Shown here one piece after another: positions 35,754-47,374 of a stretch of DNA of 64,000 bases (position 1 is its first letter; the number at the start of each line of letters is the position of its first letter). Origin of the DNA: Bondarzewia mesenterica. Lineage: Eukaryota > Basidiomycota > Agaricomycetes > Russulales > Bondarzewiaceae. The stretch is taken from NCBI GenBank assembly GCA_004802705.1, contig SGPL01000007.1:62001-126000 (forward strand), written 5' to 3'. Position numbers and translations under genes: made by a program. The notes beneath the pieces were generated by a model that searched no databases, was not told the DNA's origin, and saw only the letters and a list, made by a program, of their open reading frames with translations.

Positions 35754-36399
35754 GACTCCTCCTTCCCACCCCTGTGCAACAAATTCTTGTGATCATTGCT
35801 CCTAAAAAATGCATTCTATATCACCATGATCTTGGAAGAGTTGAAAGCGGGTGCAATGTCCGGTACACATTCGGGAACGACTTCTACCTGTATGTGAAGA
35901 TGCTTTGTTGCTGTGCAGTCTCTGCATTTTTCCAACTCCGCGGCCTTCCCCTACTGAAGATCGCAGTTGAACTCATGCTCGGTTAGATGTTCCGTTCCTT
36001 CTCACAATACTCATCTCCGCTAACTAACCTTCGTTCAGCCAGTGTCTTTTCTTGACTACGGCGACTGTGATATATTCAAAATTCAAAGATTTGAAAGCAG
36101 TTCATACAACACACTGACCCGGAGGCACCACACGTTGCCGTCAGTGGGGGTTTCTGCAGTCTTGTCGAGATGTCAAACAGTTCAAGGTATACGTTGTCTA
36201 GTCTCTGCCTCGTGCAAGTCTCGACTATTCTTCCTACCGAAAGAATCCCAAAATAAAATACAGAGTGCATGACTGTTGGACCTCATGATTTGGACGCGGT
36301 CAGACCATGGCACCTAGAATCCGAAAAGCTTCCGAAACACAACCTTATTCACTCTGGAGGTGAAGTGAGATTCAAGAATGCTTTGCGTTTTAGTCTGAC
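35754..36399. other. Intergenic region between convergent genes
   Basis: Likely 3-prime untranslated sequence of both neighbours. The open frames here are short and unlike any family. I see no repeat or RNA gene. Confidence 0.3.
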
Positions 36400-37072
36400 C
36401 TACCTTCGTCCTGCAAACACTAGGGCGTCGTCTTCAGCGGCCAAGCCATAGACGTGAGTTCCTTGTGACATAAACTCCAGCTGCTGATGGAGTCCGGCAA
36501 TAAGACGACGATGCCCATGCAATTGAACGCGGAAGTCGTCCCCATTCATGGTAGGGTGTTGAATATCAATGCGTGCCAGTGAAAGATGCTTGTTGAGAAG
36601 GTATTGGAGATTGTGGATGTATTGCGCGGACCAGTCTGATGGGTTTGACTTCTTCACTTCATCTTGAAGAGTAAGGCATCTTGACATCAGTGATTCTTCC
36701 TGGGCTGCCATCACTGGCGTGCGCTCGGAATCTTGCTCGCTGCCGGTGCTCCTGCACACGATGCTGTTAGTGTAAGAACTGAATGACCAATGCCAATATC
36801 AGCAAAATTCGGACGACCGATTAGCGAAGACGTACAGACGATTTTCTTTCTGCTTTTGACGGATCGACTTCTCTGCCGTTTCGCGGGCCTGCTTGGAGAT
36901 CTTCCGCCGACCGATTTGACGTTTGACGGCATTATAACGGTGCTGATAATCCAATCTCTCCTTCCGATGACTATATCAGGTAAAAGAACGTTAGATGATT
37001 TACATGAGACGATCAATATGAACCTGATCAACGACGTGGCTGAGGCACGAACCGTTCGTAGTAAGAAGACAT
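36400..37072 (-). CDS. Uncharacterised basic/helical protein, 168 residues
   Basis: Three exons (37072-37053, 36970-36836, 36751-36400) sum to 507 bases with an in-frame stop. The first exon is only 20 bases (MSSYYE plus part of Arg). The second encodes a very basic helix-forming segment, HRKERLDYQHRYNAVKRQIG then RRKISKQARETAEK, with spacing that suggests nucleic-acid or coiled-coil binding. The third has EESLMSRCLTLQDEVKK, NLQYLLNKHLSLARID and RRLIAGLHQQLEFM, all helical with leucine periodicity. The layout, basic region then helices, recalls a bZIP-like or chromatin protein, but the motif is not a canonical bZIP and I do not recognise the family. A GTAGGT donor near the stop leaves open a further exon. 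Confidence 0.58.
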
Positions 37073-38045
37073 CCGGGATCATGAATGAAAAAGGAATTTC
37101 AGTTGCTGAAGATATTTTCCCTAATATGCTTTTCTTTTTCGAGAAGAATGGACCTTGGGAGAGGAGGACGATGGGGACGGATGAGGCCTGACAATTGCCG
37201 GCGAGGTCCGGGTCGCGGTAAAACCGATAGTGAAGAAAGTCTTTATATTACTCGGTTACGTCACGAATTTTGTAGTTGGGAAAAGCTCATCGCAGTTGTA
37301 AGTAAAAAGAAAGAGGCATCAACATTAACCATCAGCTGGCTGGAGCTGCTTTGAAAGTACCGGCTGTATCTTTAGAGGAGGGCAACGTCTGTGAATCGGG
37401 ACCAACTTATAGACGGGATCGCAGAGAATCATCAGATTTGGAACAGAATTAGGGCTTACTACGTATAATGACATGTGCTTTTCTACACTGGTGTCGGATG
37501 AGCCAGATTTCAAGTATTTTTACCACCAGGAAGGGCACCCAGTGCGGGCACGGACCTGCATACAGATATAGCTATCACGTGATATATTATGTCAGTGAAT
37601 TTCTTTCAATTCTTGTTCTTTTTGCCGGGTGCGCATTCCACTCCTCCCTCTCTGCCATCTATCAGTCCATATTACGCTGTATTGTTTCCCATACCTGAGA
37701 GCTCTACAGACAAGAGCAGAGGGTAAAGAGGCATATGAACGACGTTTTTGCTTTTTTGGAGCCATTCCTTTGAATGAAAGTTGTTGACTATCCGAGTGTA
37801 TTCAATTGAAGACTGGTGCGCCATGATTTAATATTGCCAGCATCCGATCACTGTTGTAAAAATGAGATTTAACTACTATTTAACTGCTTCATCGCCAATA
37901 ATTTCTAGATTCATTTGTGAGGATCGTACATTTGGTACGAAGGTTCTTCCGGGCCATCTGCATACGGATCCGCAATCCTGTGCTTTCCCCACATGATTCA
38001 AACCCGCATCACCATTGCAATCAACATCGTGAATTGACGAACAAG
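37073..38045. other. Intergenic region between divergent genes
   Basis: About 1 kb holding the promoters of the uncharacterised minus-strand gene and the sorting nexin gene. It is AT-rich. I see no gene, repeat or RNA. The segment near 37085-37354 is open on the plus strand but lacks protein character. Confidence 0.3.
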
Positions 38046-40817
38046 ATGACCACTCTCCCGCGAGTGAAATCGCCACTTACGCCTACTGGATTATCAAGTC
38101 TGTTCTTCTCATTCACCCGTTCGCAGGACGATCAGCAACCCGGGTCTCGCGTCAAGTCTGCTATCGAGATCCATCCCTCCTTTGACTTCGATGCAGGCAT
38201 AAACACCTCTGCTGCGTGGACAGAGCATCTTGACTCTGACGGACAAGGGCCAAATTCGCTCTCCGACGACGAGCCAGAAGATGCTTTCGAAGACGAGATC
38301 GATGGCCGTGCTGCCAGAGTTCTGTACAAGTTTGAAGGAAAGCCGGAATTCAGAGAGCTTTCTGTTGCGGGGGGAGAACAGGTCGAAATCATAAGAGAGC
38401 AAGTGGGCGATGGGTGGAGCTTGGCAAAGAACGAGAGCGGTGAGATTGGGCTACTTCCCCAGTCTTATTATACCGTAAATACGCTTTTATCATCTCAATC
38501 ATCCTTTTTCATATTTCATCCCTTCAGTTCACTGTCGACTTCATTTCTTCCCCTGAGGAGAGCAGTCACGCTCGCATCAGTACACGCACGCAACGGCAAG
38601 GCCTTTCAACCACCTCATTGACACCACGCGCCTCGCCTACACGCTCACCTATAACCCTCGCTCCCGCTGGTCCTATCATTGTACAAACCACTGGAGAACG
38701 TATGATGGCTGCATTCCCAAGCTTCCGACAGAGCCTCCTCGGCGGCAAGAACTTAAACAGATTCTCGAGTTTTGTCACAAGTGGTGCTGAAGCGTACGTA
38801 TTGAGGGGAGAGGGAGCTACAGGTGAAGCCGACGCAACATTCCCTCCGTCAACGCACAATCTCGAGTACAGCGAAGATGAAGACGAAGACGACGAGAGGG
38901 ACGGGAGTGACACTGACGGGACGGGGAAGGTCAGGTTTAGCGAAGCTGATAGGCACTTCGTCGACGCAGGACCATCTTGGAAATCCAAGGTACCGCCGTT
39001 TCGAGTGCTTGTTCACTCGCCATCGAAACGTACATCGACTCTGTCGGGCGCGTATACAATCTATAGTGTCACCTCGCTTTTCCACCTCCCTCAATCCGAC
39101 CTGGACCCTGACTCTCCTCCGCAATCACCTGCACGCATCACCGTGCATCGCCGATTTTCCCATTTTGTCGTGCTCCACACTGCCCTGACGCGTCGTCTAC
39201 CGGGAATTGCACTCCCGCCTCTCCCAGAGAAACAATACGCCGGGCGTTTCAACGATGATTTCGTTGAGGCTCGACGGGGTGATCTCGAAAGATATCTTGA
39301 GAAGGTTGTCAGACATCCTGTTGCAAGGTATGCCGAGGTACTCACATTTTTCTTGGGCTGTGAGAGTGAAACGGTGATTATGCTTCAATCGTGTCATGCC
39401 TTGACAGAACTGACTGCGTTTTCGAACTAGGAATGGAAACGACAACTTCCCCGACATCTTGCTTTACCGCCAGCCGGACCAATCTTTTTTGCTAATGTCT
39501 TCCACCCTGCCTACAACCTCGATGCGGATGAGGCTGTTGAAGTCGTTGACAAGTTTGAGACACATACGATGGCAGTGGGTGCGGGCGTACAAGATATGCG
39601 TAGTATATTCGGGCAAATTCGGCAAGCACGAGTAGGTGAGCTCTATTTGCTCGAAATTTCTGCTGTACGAACGGTTTTCACGGCTGTGATGGTCAGAAAT
39701 GTCCAAGGCCGAACATCTTCTTTCGTATTCGTTGCTTTCCTTGATCACTTCCAAGCGCCTAGCTCCAGCATCGAGTCCAGAGTACGATGATGATGCGTAC
39801 GAATCGGATCGCGATTCCGAAATTGAGGATAAAAGGCAAGACGGTAAGAAGAAGGGCCTTCTCAATGAAGAAGGGGCATGGTGCTGGCGAGAGGGTTGTG
39901 AAGGTATGTAAGTCTACACATGCATGCAGCAAGGCACCGGGGTAATTGAACGAAACGCATGCTGTCCAGATTGTCTCAAGCTCACGAAGGCTCTGCAGAA
40001 GACGGCTGAGACGTTGCAAAGCGTGGGGGACTTATACGATGACCACGTGAATCAGGTCTCTTGTTTGGCAATGTCGGCAACGCACTCAATCTTGTCTGTT
40101 GTAGGCTCGGAGAACGCAATTGGCTACTCACGAGGCCTTGAAAGGCGTTGCTCATCCGTCGCAGCTTTATGCTGTATGTCTTATAGCTTTTGTCGCCTAC
40201 ATGTGGCGCTGACGCTATCCATATTTTGCACCAGCCTGTCGTTGATACACACCGAAACGCACTCTCACGTTTTACTGAGGCAACACGTAATGACGGCGTG
40301 CGTTGCATTTCGCCTAGGATTGCTTCCATCACTGACTTGGTTTGAAAGACCGATGAGGAGGTTGCAGCGCGCTGCGAGACAGTCCTCAATACGACGATGG
40401 CTGAGATGGAGACCTACCATACTCAAAAAGTCGAGGACTTCTCCAGCCTCGCCAAAGAGCACCTCGACGGTGAGATCGCCTTCTACGAGCAGGCACGTTC
40501 ATCAATGTCTCCGCCTTCTCCCCACTGCTCACAGTAGCAATATAAATCCATGTAGATTTTGAGTCGCCTCCGCACGGCCCGCCGTACGTTTGACCCACCA
40601 ATCTACGACCATCTTAGTACTGGCCCCCGCCAACCATCCATCTACGAGCGGGATCTCTCCGATTCACCTCCCGCACCAGAGGCGCTTCCACAGCCGTGTC
40701 CTTCACGTGTTTGACTCTACACCGATGCGTCCAGTGAGCCAGGCATTGCAAGATGGTGTCGGACTATTGCTTGGAAGTGCGACAGGGCGGGCTAGTGTGT
40801 TTAGTCGGTTTTGGTAG
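38046..40817 (+). CDS. SH3-PX-BAR sorting nexin (SNX9-like)
   Basis: Endocytic membrane-remodelling protein. It starts MTTLPRVKSPLTPTGLSS. The SH3 domain (about residues 95-150) has ARVLYKFEGKPEFRELS and GGEQVEIIREQVGDGWSLA, with NESGEIGLLPQSYY at the end. After a long linker with an acidic patch, the PX domain shows PFRVLVHSPSK, then RRFSHFVVLHTALTRRLPG, then LPPLPEKQYAGRF. The RRFSHF basic-aromatic motif is the usual phosphoinositide-binding site. The remaining exons carry a BAR-type helical region, including TKALQKTAETLQSVGDLYDD and TMAEMETYHTQKVEDFSSLA. The gene ends after GLLLGSATGRASVFSRFW. The domain order matches SNX9/18/33-type proteins. There are about eight exons. Confidence 0.85.
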
Positions 40818-41672
40818 GAGAATAGGCAGGGGCGTGACTAGGCGAGAGGATAGCATTGGACATGAAAGAGCACGTACCATACTGATTCAACGGACACAAC
40901 TTATGAACGGGTAGAAACTGTTAGGTGATTGATATCCTCGTATTTATGATAGGAATGTGGCATTCGACTTTGATACGCGGATACGTACATGTCTCTGTAC
41001 AAACACCCAACGTGTCTAAGATTTCATTGGCAACATTCAAAGATAAGGCGATGTCATGACATTCGGACATAAAATGAGATGGAATTAAACAGGTGAAACA
41101 CAATCAAAAAGACTGCCTGATCGAGATTTCGCGGAGACGAAATTCGAAGGCAGGCCAATGAATTGCGTCAGCCGTCAAGAGACAATGCGCAAAGTACAAC
41201 CCCCTCATCTTGTCCCGTTCCATTGTCTCCGTGTAAGTACAACTAGCAAGGAGATCAAACAAAACGGAGCGAGATGTCCATACCACTGCAACCAACACCA
41301 TATCCGCAAATTGTTCGACGAGTAAATTGGAAGAAATGATACCTGCGAATCGTGTTATACAAGATGAGGTCGTGCATGAGGCTGCAAGAGAACACTGCAA
41401 CAGACCGTCACCGATGCCACATTCAGAGATGCGGAATTCACTTACCTTCGACAGACACAGAGGAAGAAATGACATGCCCTGACAACAATTTGTGCAATTA
41501 GGTGACTCTAGCTTAGAGAGAAAGTAAACGGACTCCCGGATGGTCGCTGCCTACTGCCTAGGTCACTTTTGTATGCAAGATGATATGCCCTCGAATGCCC
41601 AATCTGCCATAGTGGCGAGACAAAGGACGCGACTGACATAAATACATACCTATAGAACTTGCCTCCTTGCCT
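40818..41672. other. Intergenic region with one unassigned minus-strand frame
   Basis: A minus-strand frame of 123 codons (41475-41104) contains plausible splice sites, including a GTAAGT donor just after MSFLPLCLSK, and protein-like sequence such as SNLLVEQFADMVLVAVVW. It has no family resemblance and no good promoter or neighbour context. I do not call it a gene, but it deserves a transcript check. The rest is probably 3-prime untranslated sequence. Confidence 0.3.
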
Positions 41673-44600
41673 CTAGTCATCGGCATCGTCCCCTTCAGAA
41701 TCGCTGATGGTCAAGATGCACGCTTCATGACTTGTCTCTGGCCAACACTGCTTCTGCGATGCATGAAGATACCCATTTTTTGAGTAAACAGACTTGACAG
41801 CGTTATTGGGATGCGAGGTCTCGGATGGTGTATTCGGTCTTGAAGTCCTCTCCTCCATCAAACTAGCAGAATCAGCAACACCTCAACCCTTCCCGTTCCA
41901 AGATCCAAAACACAAGGGCCAACGAAACACGCACCGGTTCTGTTCTCTTAACCGGGCCAAAATTTTGTCCTTCTCCAACTTGGTCCTCGCGACTTGCAAC
42001 TGGGCCATCAGCTTCTTTGTCTCTTCTATATGCGACTCAAGCGCTTTATGCCGAGCGGCCAAGTCTGATCGCTCAGACGCCAACTTGACGCGCTTGGGAG
42101 GTGGGGCACGGCTGATTGCTTCGGAGATGAAAGAGTCGGCGAGGTCTCGAATAGCAGAAGGGGTAGCACTCGCATGTGAGTCCTTGGGAAGGGACAGAAT
42201 AATAGTCGATGCCACAGAGTGCGAAAGTTGACCACTTGTCTGAGCAACGGGCTCAAGAAGGGCATCAGGATCAGAAATAATATCAGGCAACTTTGCAGAA
42301 CCCACAGAATCTTCCCTCTTCCTCTTGCTGAGCAAAACCGTCCGACGCAAAGACTCCTCTTTGCAGAGCTTGGTCACACCTGCCACAGGTGCCGACACAC
42401 TGGCCCCTTCGGACGAAGACCGCGCCATTAACTGGAGGAGGAGATGCAGAACTCGTTACGCTCCTAGATTTAGCCATTGCTGCCTTAGCCTTCGTTATCT
42501 TTTCTTCGAGTTCCTTCTGCCGTGCAAGTAGATATTGCTTGTCGTGAAGTTTTGCAAAAGGCTCTGGAGGTGCTGATAACGGCGTGGGAGTCGGTGATGG
42601 CGACGACGACCGAGGCCGTGATGAAGTTACAAGAAGCGAAGATGGGGGGGCGAGAGGCAAAGTTGCAAGTGGAATATCAAGGGGCTCCACTGTCGGAAGA
42701 AGTTCTGCTGGCTTTGCTACAGGCTCTGTGGGCTGGGGTAGAATTTCGTCGTCATCGACATTCATGACGGAAGCTTTTGAAAGTACTTCATTCCCCGCAG
42801 GAACATTCAGGAGATAACCAGTACCATCTACGCTTGAAGTTACACGAGCGGAAGGCGGTGGGCTTGAATCGATATCCATATCTTCATCTTCTGACTCGTA
42901 AACCTCAGGCATAGATGCAGCAAGAAACCTTGGAGGCTTAACCCTAAGTTCCGCCTTGGGCGTTGGTCGAGAGACCAAGACGGATGCTGTGTCACTGGGA
43001 CCGCGGTTGCCCGGTGTCAATTGCATATCGGTATTTGCTGGTGGAGTGCCTGGACCAACGTGTGGCGTAGGTTGCCCGGATACTTGGGATGAGAGGGGCG
43101 AAACATCAACCTTGTGAACAACAGGTAGATCGCGAGTCAGAGATGGAGTAGAAGTTGATAAGGCTTTCGAACGCGTCTTTGGCACACGTTGAGGTCCAAT
43201 CAGAGCGGCTGGAAGTGAAGTGTTTGCCACCGTGCGTGTCCCCTCTTCCACCTTCTGTTTTTGACTCTTCTTTTTAGTCTTTTTTGATGGCCCAGGCATC
43301 TCATCTTCTACTTCCACGATTTCTCCTTCCTCCAAAGCCTTGGGTGGCGGACGATAGAACCAGACGCGAACGCCGCCAAGACCCTCTAGACCACTCATAC
43401 GACGACTTTCCCATGCGCACCGCGCCGCGCCCTTGGTTGGGAACTCGATGAGCGCCTTAGTATGAGCGAGCTCGATGCGGCGAGGTGAGGGGCCATTGAG
43501 CGAAGAAAGCCACTCCTCAATAAACTCAACCGACCGAAACTTGCGTGGCAACGTCTCCATGACAAGCGTCCGTGACGGGTTGGGTGGTGGGGAAAGATCT
43601 TCGATTGGAAAAGACCCACGAGGACATGGTAATTTCGTATCCGGGTTCATACCAATGGTTCGGTTGTCATGCAGAACGTAAGGAATGTGGAAAGGACCTT
43701 TGGAGACGGGATGTGGCGTAGGCGCACTGGCGTTGGCCTTGGAGCTAGACGCGACTCCAGAGGCAGTGTCAACAGAATTGGTGCTCGGCTGACAAGAAGA
43801 TAGAGGCTTAGAAGGAAGAGGGAACGGCGTGCGAAATGCTGGGCTCTCTGCAACCGGCTCTGGAGGTATCTGTCCTTGTTCAAAATGAAACGGGAGACTG
43901 AACGGCATGAAAGCATGAGGAATCCCCATATCCGGATATAAAGCCGGTGCATCGAAGAGGTTAGGCATGTGAGTGGGAAATTGTGACGAGAAGAGAGCGC
44001 TGCCTGGGTTTGACCAGTTCAGAAAATTATGCGTGACGGTTGGATCTGGAGTGAACAAGTTTTCGAGCGGGGAAGGATGTTGCAAAAATTGGGAATCAGG
44101 AGTAAATGCTTCGACGGGCAGCTCAGCAGGGATGCAGAGTGGCGGAAGGCTGATACGAGCAGGTTGGCGGGGACGTGGAGAAGGGAGACGATTCTGCTTT
44201 AATACAGGTTCCTCCCTTAATGGCACGAAAGGATGCGGTGGCGTGCGGCGGCTCTCTGGAGGCGACAACTGTTGTTTCTGGCGCGCGACTTCTCATCAGG
44301 TGCCTTCTTCTCTTTTATCGGCATAGCCTGACTTTGTTCTATGGGATCGAAATCAGTATCGGGAGGTTCTCCCGCACCCAAGCCCGCCTGGCACCATATG
44401 CGCTTCAGAGATGTCGTGACGGGGCGAGTTAAGCCTAAATGTTTTGAACACAATTGAGCCCTTTCAAAAATCTTCCTTAGACGACACATACCTTCCAGGT
44501 TGGGGCCTAGTCCATGACCGGGCTGGTAACCCATGCGGAGGAGGATGTTGTATCCCTTGCTTTCCTTGATCATGTCGTCGTCTTCCATCCAGTCTTCAGT

Positions 44601-44849
44601 GAGAACAACACGATCTCCTCCGACTGTCGCGTATTTTTCATGCTCCCAGTCATCGACAAAGACAGTGTCTTTGTTAATAGTGTCGTCATCTCGTCCCTCC
44701 AAGCCCCTTGCGAGTTGACGAGGTGATGGAGATGGTGCAGCACTTGTAGGCTGAAGCTGCTGGGCGACGAGCCGCGCGTCTGCAGACTCGTCATCTGAAT
44801 CATCAATGACAATAGGTGACTGCGAAGAACCAATCCCGTAAGTAATCAT
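41673..44849 (-). pseudogene. Large G-patch protein with RRM-like segment, two frame breaks
   Basis: The N terminus (start 44849) holds acidic SUMO-interaction-like sequence (SPIVIDDSDDE). A G-patch follows, split by an intron, with ILLRMGYQPGHGLGPNLEG then an exon from LTRPVTTSLKR. The middle part (44268-42440) is Pro/Ser-rich and has an RRM-like block, TLVMETLPRKFRSVEFIEEW, ending near GVRVWFYRPPP. A helical block, YLLARQKELEEKITKAKAAM, follows. The C-terminal part (from about 42428) has KRKREDSVGS and a coiled stretch, then a last exon ending EACILTISDSEGDDADD. Frames change near 44290 (after KAPDEK) and near 42420 (after PPVNGA). At each point one inserted or deleted base would restore one continuous protein. 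Separate genes are possible but less likely, given the overlaps and lack of promoters. RNA-processing role inferred from the domains. Confidence 0.62.
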
Positions 44850-45568
44850 AGGAGGATGTCTCGCAGCACTGCAGTGTTGAGGTGAGCGTGAGGTGAGCGT
44901 TTGAGCCTGGTGAGGGGAGAAAACTGGTCATCAACGGTGGCTGACGTGCCGACGTTCCAACAAATTGTGGCGCGCAACTTATGGGTCCTTATTTATCGCC
45001 TTAATAAGTAAATATCCTCTCGCGCAGGATTCGAGGACTCGAACCAGTCGTCAGGCATTTTCAACGTTTTGGATCTGAAACCCTATTGCGACCAGCCGCC
45101 AGGCTGGAAATTAGAGGAACAGCAACAGCACGCGATTAATCCCTCTCATTGAACGTCTTAACTCTCAAAATATCGAGAGCTGAGGCTGAACATCCGAAGG
45201 CCTTTAACGGTAGGATATCACGCCTCTGCTGCGATTACGACGAATGTATACATAGGGCACACTTCAGCTTGGGCCGCCTGATGGAGGAACAGTTCAAGCC
45301 GGTACGAGCGATTATGCTGGCAGCAGACGACGATGTCGTGAGTCACACTGTAACTCGATAGAAGGTAAGCTCCGAAGGCTATTAACGAGCCAATCCTCAA
45401 ATAGGGACCCGCAGATTGAGGATGAATGAATGCATGGCCGCGCTCACCACCAGGGTCACTCGTGCTCAGGCTCCACAACTCCCAGCGTGATGCGTATGGC
45501 CATGAAGGCACTGTCAATGAAGGGAGGAATCGACGGTTGCTTACGAGGCAGTCTGTATGCGACGACAC
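44850..45568. other. Intergenic region upstream of the G-patch gene
   Basis: Holds the presumed promoter of the G-patch gene and the 3-prime side of the complex I gene. The minus strand near 45030 has a GGTTCGAGTCC string that resembles a tRNA T-loop, but no tRNA folds around it. No other feature is seen. Confidence 0.35.
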
Positions 45569-46105
45569 CTATTTTGCACGCGATGCATCATCACTCCCTC
45601 GTTCTATCAGCCCGACACTAACAATCACTCCGTCTGCCAAGACATCCGCGACCTTACGGCCCTCTTTTGCCTGGTGCTCCGCTCTCTTAATAAATTCTCC
45701 TTTAACAGCTTTAGCGCGTGCGATCTTAGAGAGCCAAAACTCGATGATTAAAGCGAACAATGGACAGAGAACGATGGATGCACGCACTTCTTTCGTGTGA
45801 TGCAGACATTCTAGGTAGTCATCGGCTTGCGGTCGGCACTGAGTCGGACTATCCGTCTGGGCATAACACTAATTTGAAGAACCATCATGAGTCGGCGAAA
45901 CAGTCCAGAATGCTTTGAATATACTTTGGAGAACTCCTGCCAGTACGCAAAGCACCGCGAACGGCCTGCACAAATTGCGATCAGAATGTAGATTTTGAAA
46001 AGCACTACTGCAACATACCACCGTGAAAGCCATAACCTGACTAAACCAGCAAGATGTGTGAGTCAATCAGAACATAGTAGGTCTAGGATAACAACTCACT
46101 GCCAT
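45569..46105 (-). CDS. NADH dehydrogenase (complex I) 15 kDa-type subunit, NDUFS5-like
   Basis: Five exons that no single frame reveals: 46105-46100 (six bases, Met-Ala), 46040-46019, 45965-45925, 45868-45788 and 45724-45569. They sum to 306 bases, giving 101 residues with an in-frame stop. The protein starts MASGYGFHGGRSRCFAYWQE and carries two CX9C motifs: C-FAYWQEFSK-C, and C-RPQADDYLE-C followed by LHHTKE. Twin CX9C proteins are imported into the mitochondrial intermembrane space and oxidised by Mia40. The pattern RSRC...WQEF...C then CRPQ.DDYLECLHH matches the NDUFS5 accessory subunit of complex I. The C-terminal helix is IARAKAVKGEFIKRAEHQAK. Every junction has GT...AG ends. It is divergent from GET5, with about 210 bases between the starts. 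Confidence 0.88.
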
Positions 46106-46313
46106 CCTGCTGAAGCTATGGGTGAATGAGGAAGTAGTTTAGAGCGTGACGTTACGATTAGGGCTCGATTAGGAGAGTATTAGGAGTGCCGTGACTCTTC
46201 TGTCACTCGGTGATATAGTTACGTCACATGTCCTCTTCCGTAACGGCATCCAGGTAAAGCATTGACAGTCTGGCTTGGCTGTGTCCATAGTGCACAGGAA
46301 ATCCGAACAACGC
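46106..46313. promoter_or_regulatory. Bidirectional promoter region, complex I subunit / GET5
   Basis: The two start codons face away from each other across 208 bases, so both promoters must lie here or overlap into the 5-prime parts of the genes. No TATA box in a standard place is evident. The assignment is by position only. Confidence 0.5.
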
Positions 46314-47374
46314 ATGGCTGACCAGGCAGAACTTGCATTCTTCAAGAATTTCGTCAACGCGCTTGCCTCGCAGCCGGTGACGTTTGGCAATGACTTTCAA
46401 CAACCGCCGGAAAACACGCTGAAGAAAGTTCCAGTTCTGGAGGTCGGTTGAGTGGAGTCGGCGGGTTTAGACGGCAGACTGACACGNNGTTATGTTCAGG
46501 TCGATGTACCTCCACCGCCTGAACGCAAAGTAGACTTGGCGCAGTCAATCGGTCAGCGTCTTCTAAATCGAAATCCCGACAGCCGCACATATATATAAGT
46601 GATATCNTTCTGACANCGCCTCGCCAGACACTCTCCAAGTCGCCTTTAAATCGCTCAAGCCTCCTTTCTCCGTTACTATTACTGTGTCTCCCACAGACTC
46701 CATCTCTTCAATCAAGACACAACTAGCTGCGCAATCTCGCGCACCCCCAGCCGACGCCCAGCGTTTGTTGCTCAAAGGCAAAGCCCTTGCCGACGCCAAG
46801 CTGTTGAAGGAGTATAACGTGAAGGAAGGGGACACTGTGAATCTGATGGTGAAACCAGNCTTTGAGTGGGATCCATCCAAGGAGGTGCCCAAGGAGACAT
46901 NTGGAGATACGAGTAAAGCGACACTAAGCCCGAATCCGCCTGGGAAGAAGCGTGGACACAGTCGCATACCATCCGTCGTACTCTCGCCTACCCCATCTTC
47001 TCCCCTTGATAAGCCACAAGACATNCCACTTGTATTGGACACGGGCGTAACGTTCTCTGCAGATATGCCTTCCGAGTCTCCCCCTCTTCCCCAATCAACT
47101 TATCGAACAACTATGTCGAAGCCCGAGTTCTGGGAAAGGTTTCATTTTTTCCTGAGGTTAGTACCGCTTTTCGATGTCCTGGAATTGACGGTGCCGCTCT
47201 CNCGTGTTNGAGACTGATAACGCATTTTCTTGTAATAGCACGGAATTCCAGAACCGCAGTGATGCGTCTATCGCNTTCGAGAATTTTCTGAACGCTAGCA
47301 AGGGCATCCTCACTGTTAGCGAGATTGCGAAAATTCGGGACCACGTTGGGGTCGTAGGCATGGCGGGCACGTGA
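46314..47374 (+). CDS. GET5: Get5/Mdy2, ubiquitin-like protein of the GET pathway
   Basis: Part of the Get4-Get5 complex that passes tail-anchored membrane proteins from Sgt2 to Get3 in the cytosol. The start MADQAELAFFKNFVNALASQ, followed by PVTFGNDFQQPP, matches the Get4-binding N-terminal helix region. Next is a ubiquitin-like domain with PFSVTITVSPTDSISSIKTQ, then RLLLKGKALADAKLLKEYNV and GDTVNLMV. A Pro/Ser-rich linker leads to KPEFWERFHFFLR and, after an intron, a C-terminal helix FENFLNASKGILTVSEIAKI, as in the Get5 dimerisation domain. Several N bases occur, and the second exon boundary near 46500 is affected by one (46487-46488). The assembly gap starts 108 bases after the stop. Confidence 0.85.

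Noticed and set aside
41104..41475. Minus-strand frame of 123 codons with possible internal intron
   Set aside because: It has protein-like parts, but no known family, no matching neighbour exons and no promoter evidence, so it is mentioned only as intergenic content.
45020..45110. tRNA-like string GGTTCGAGTCC on the minus strand
   Set aside because: It resembles a T-loop, but the bases on each side do not pair as a T-stem, and no acceptor or anticodon stem can be formed at the right distances.
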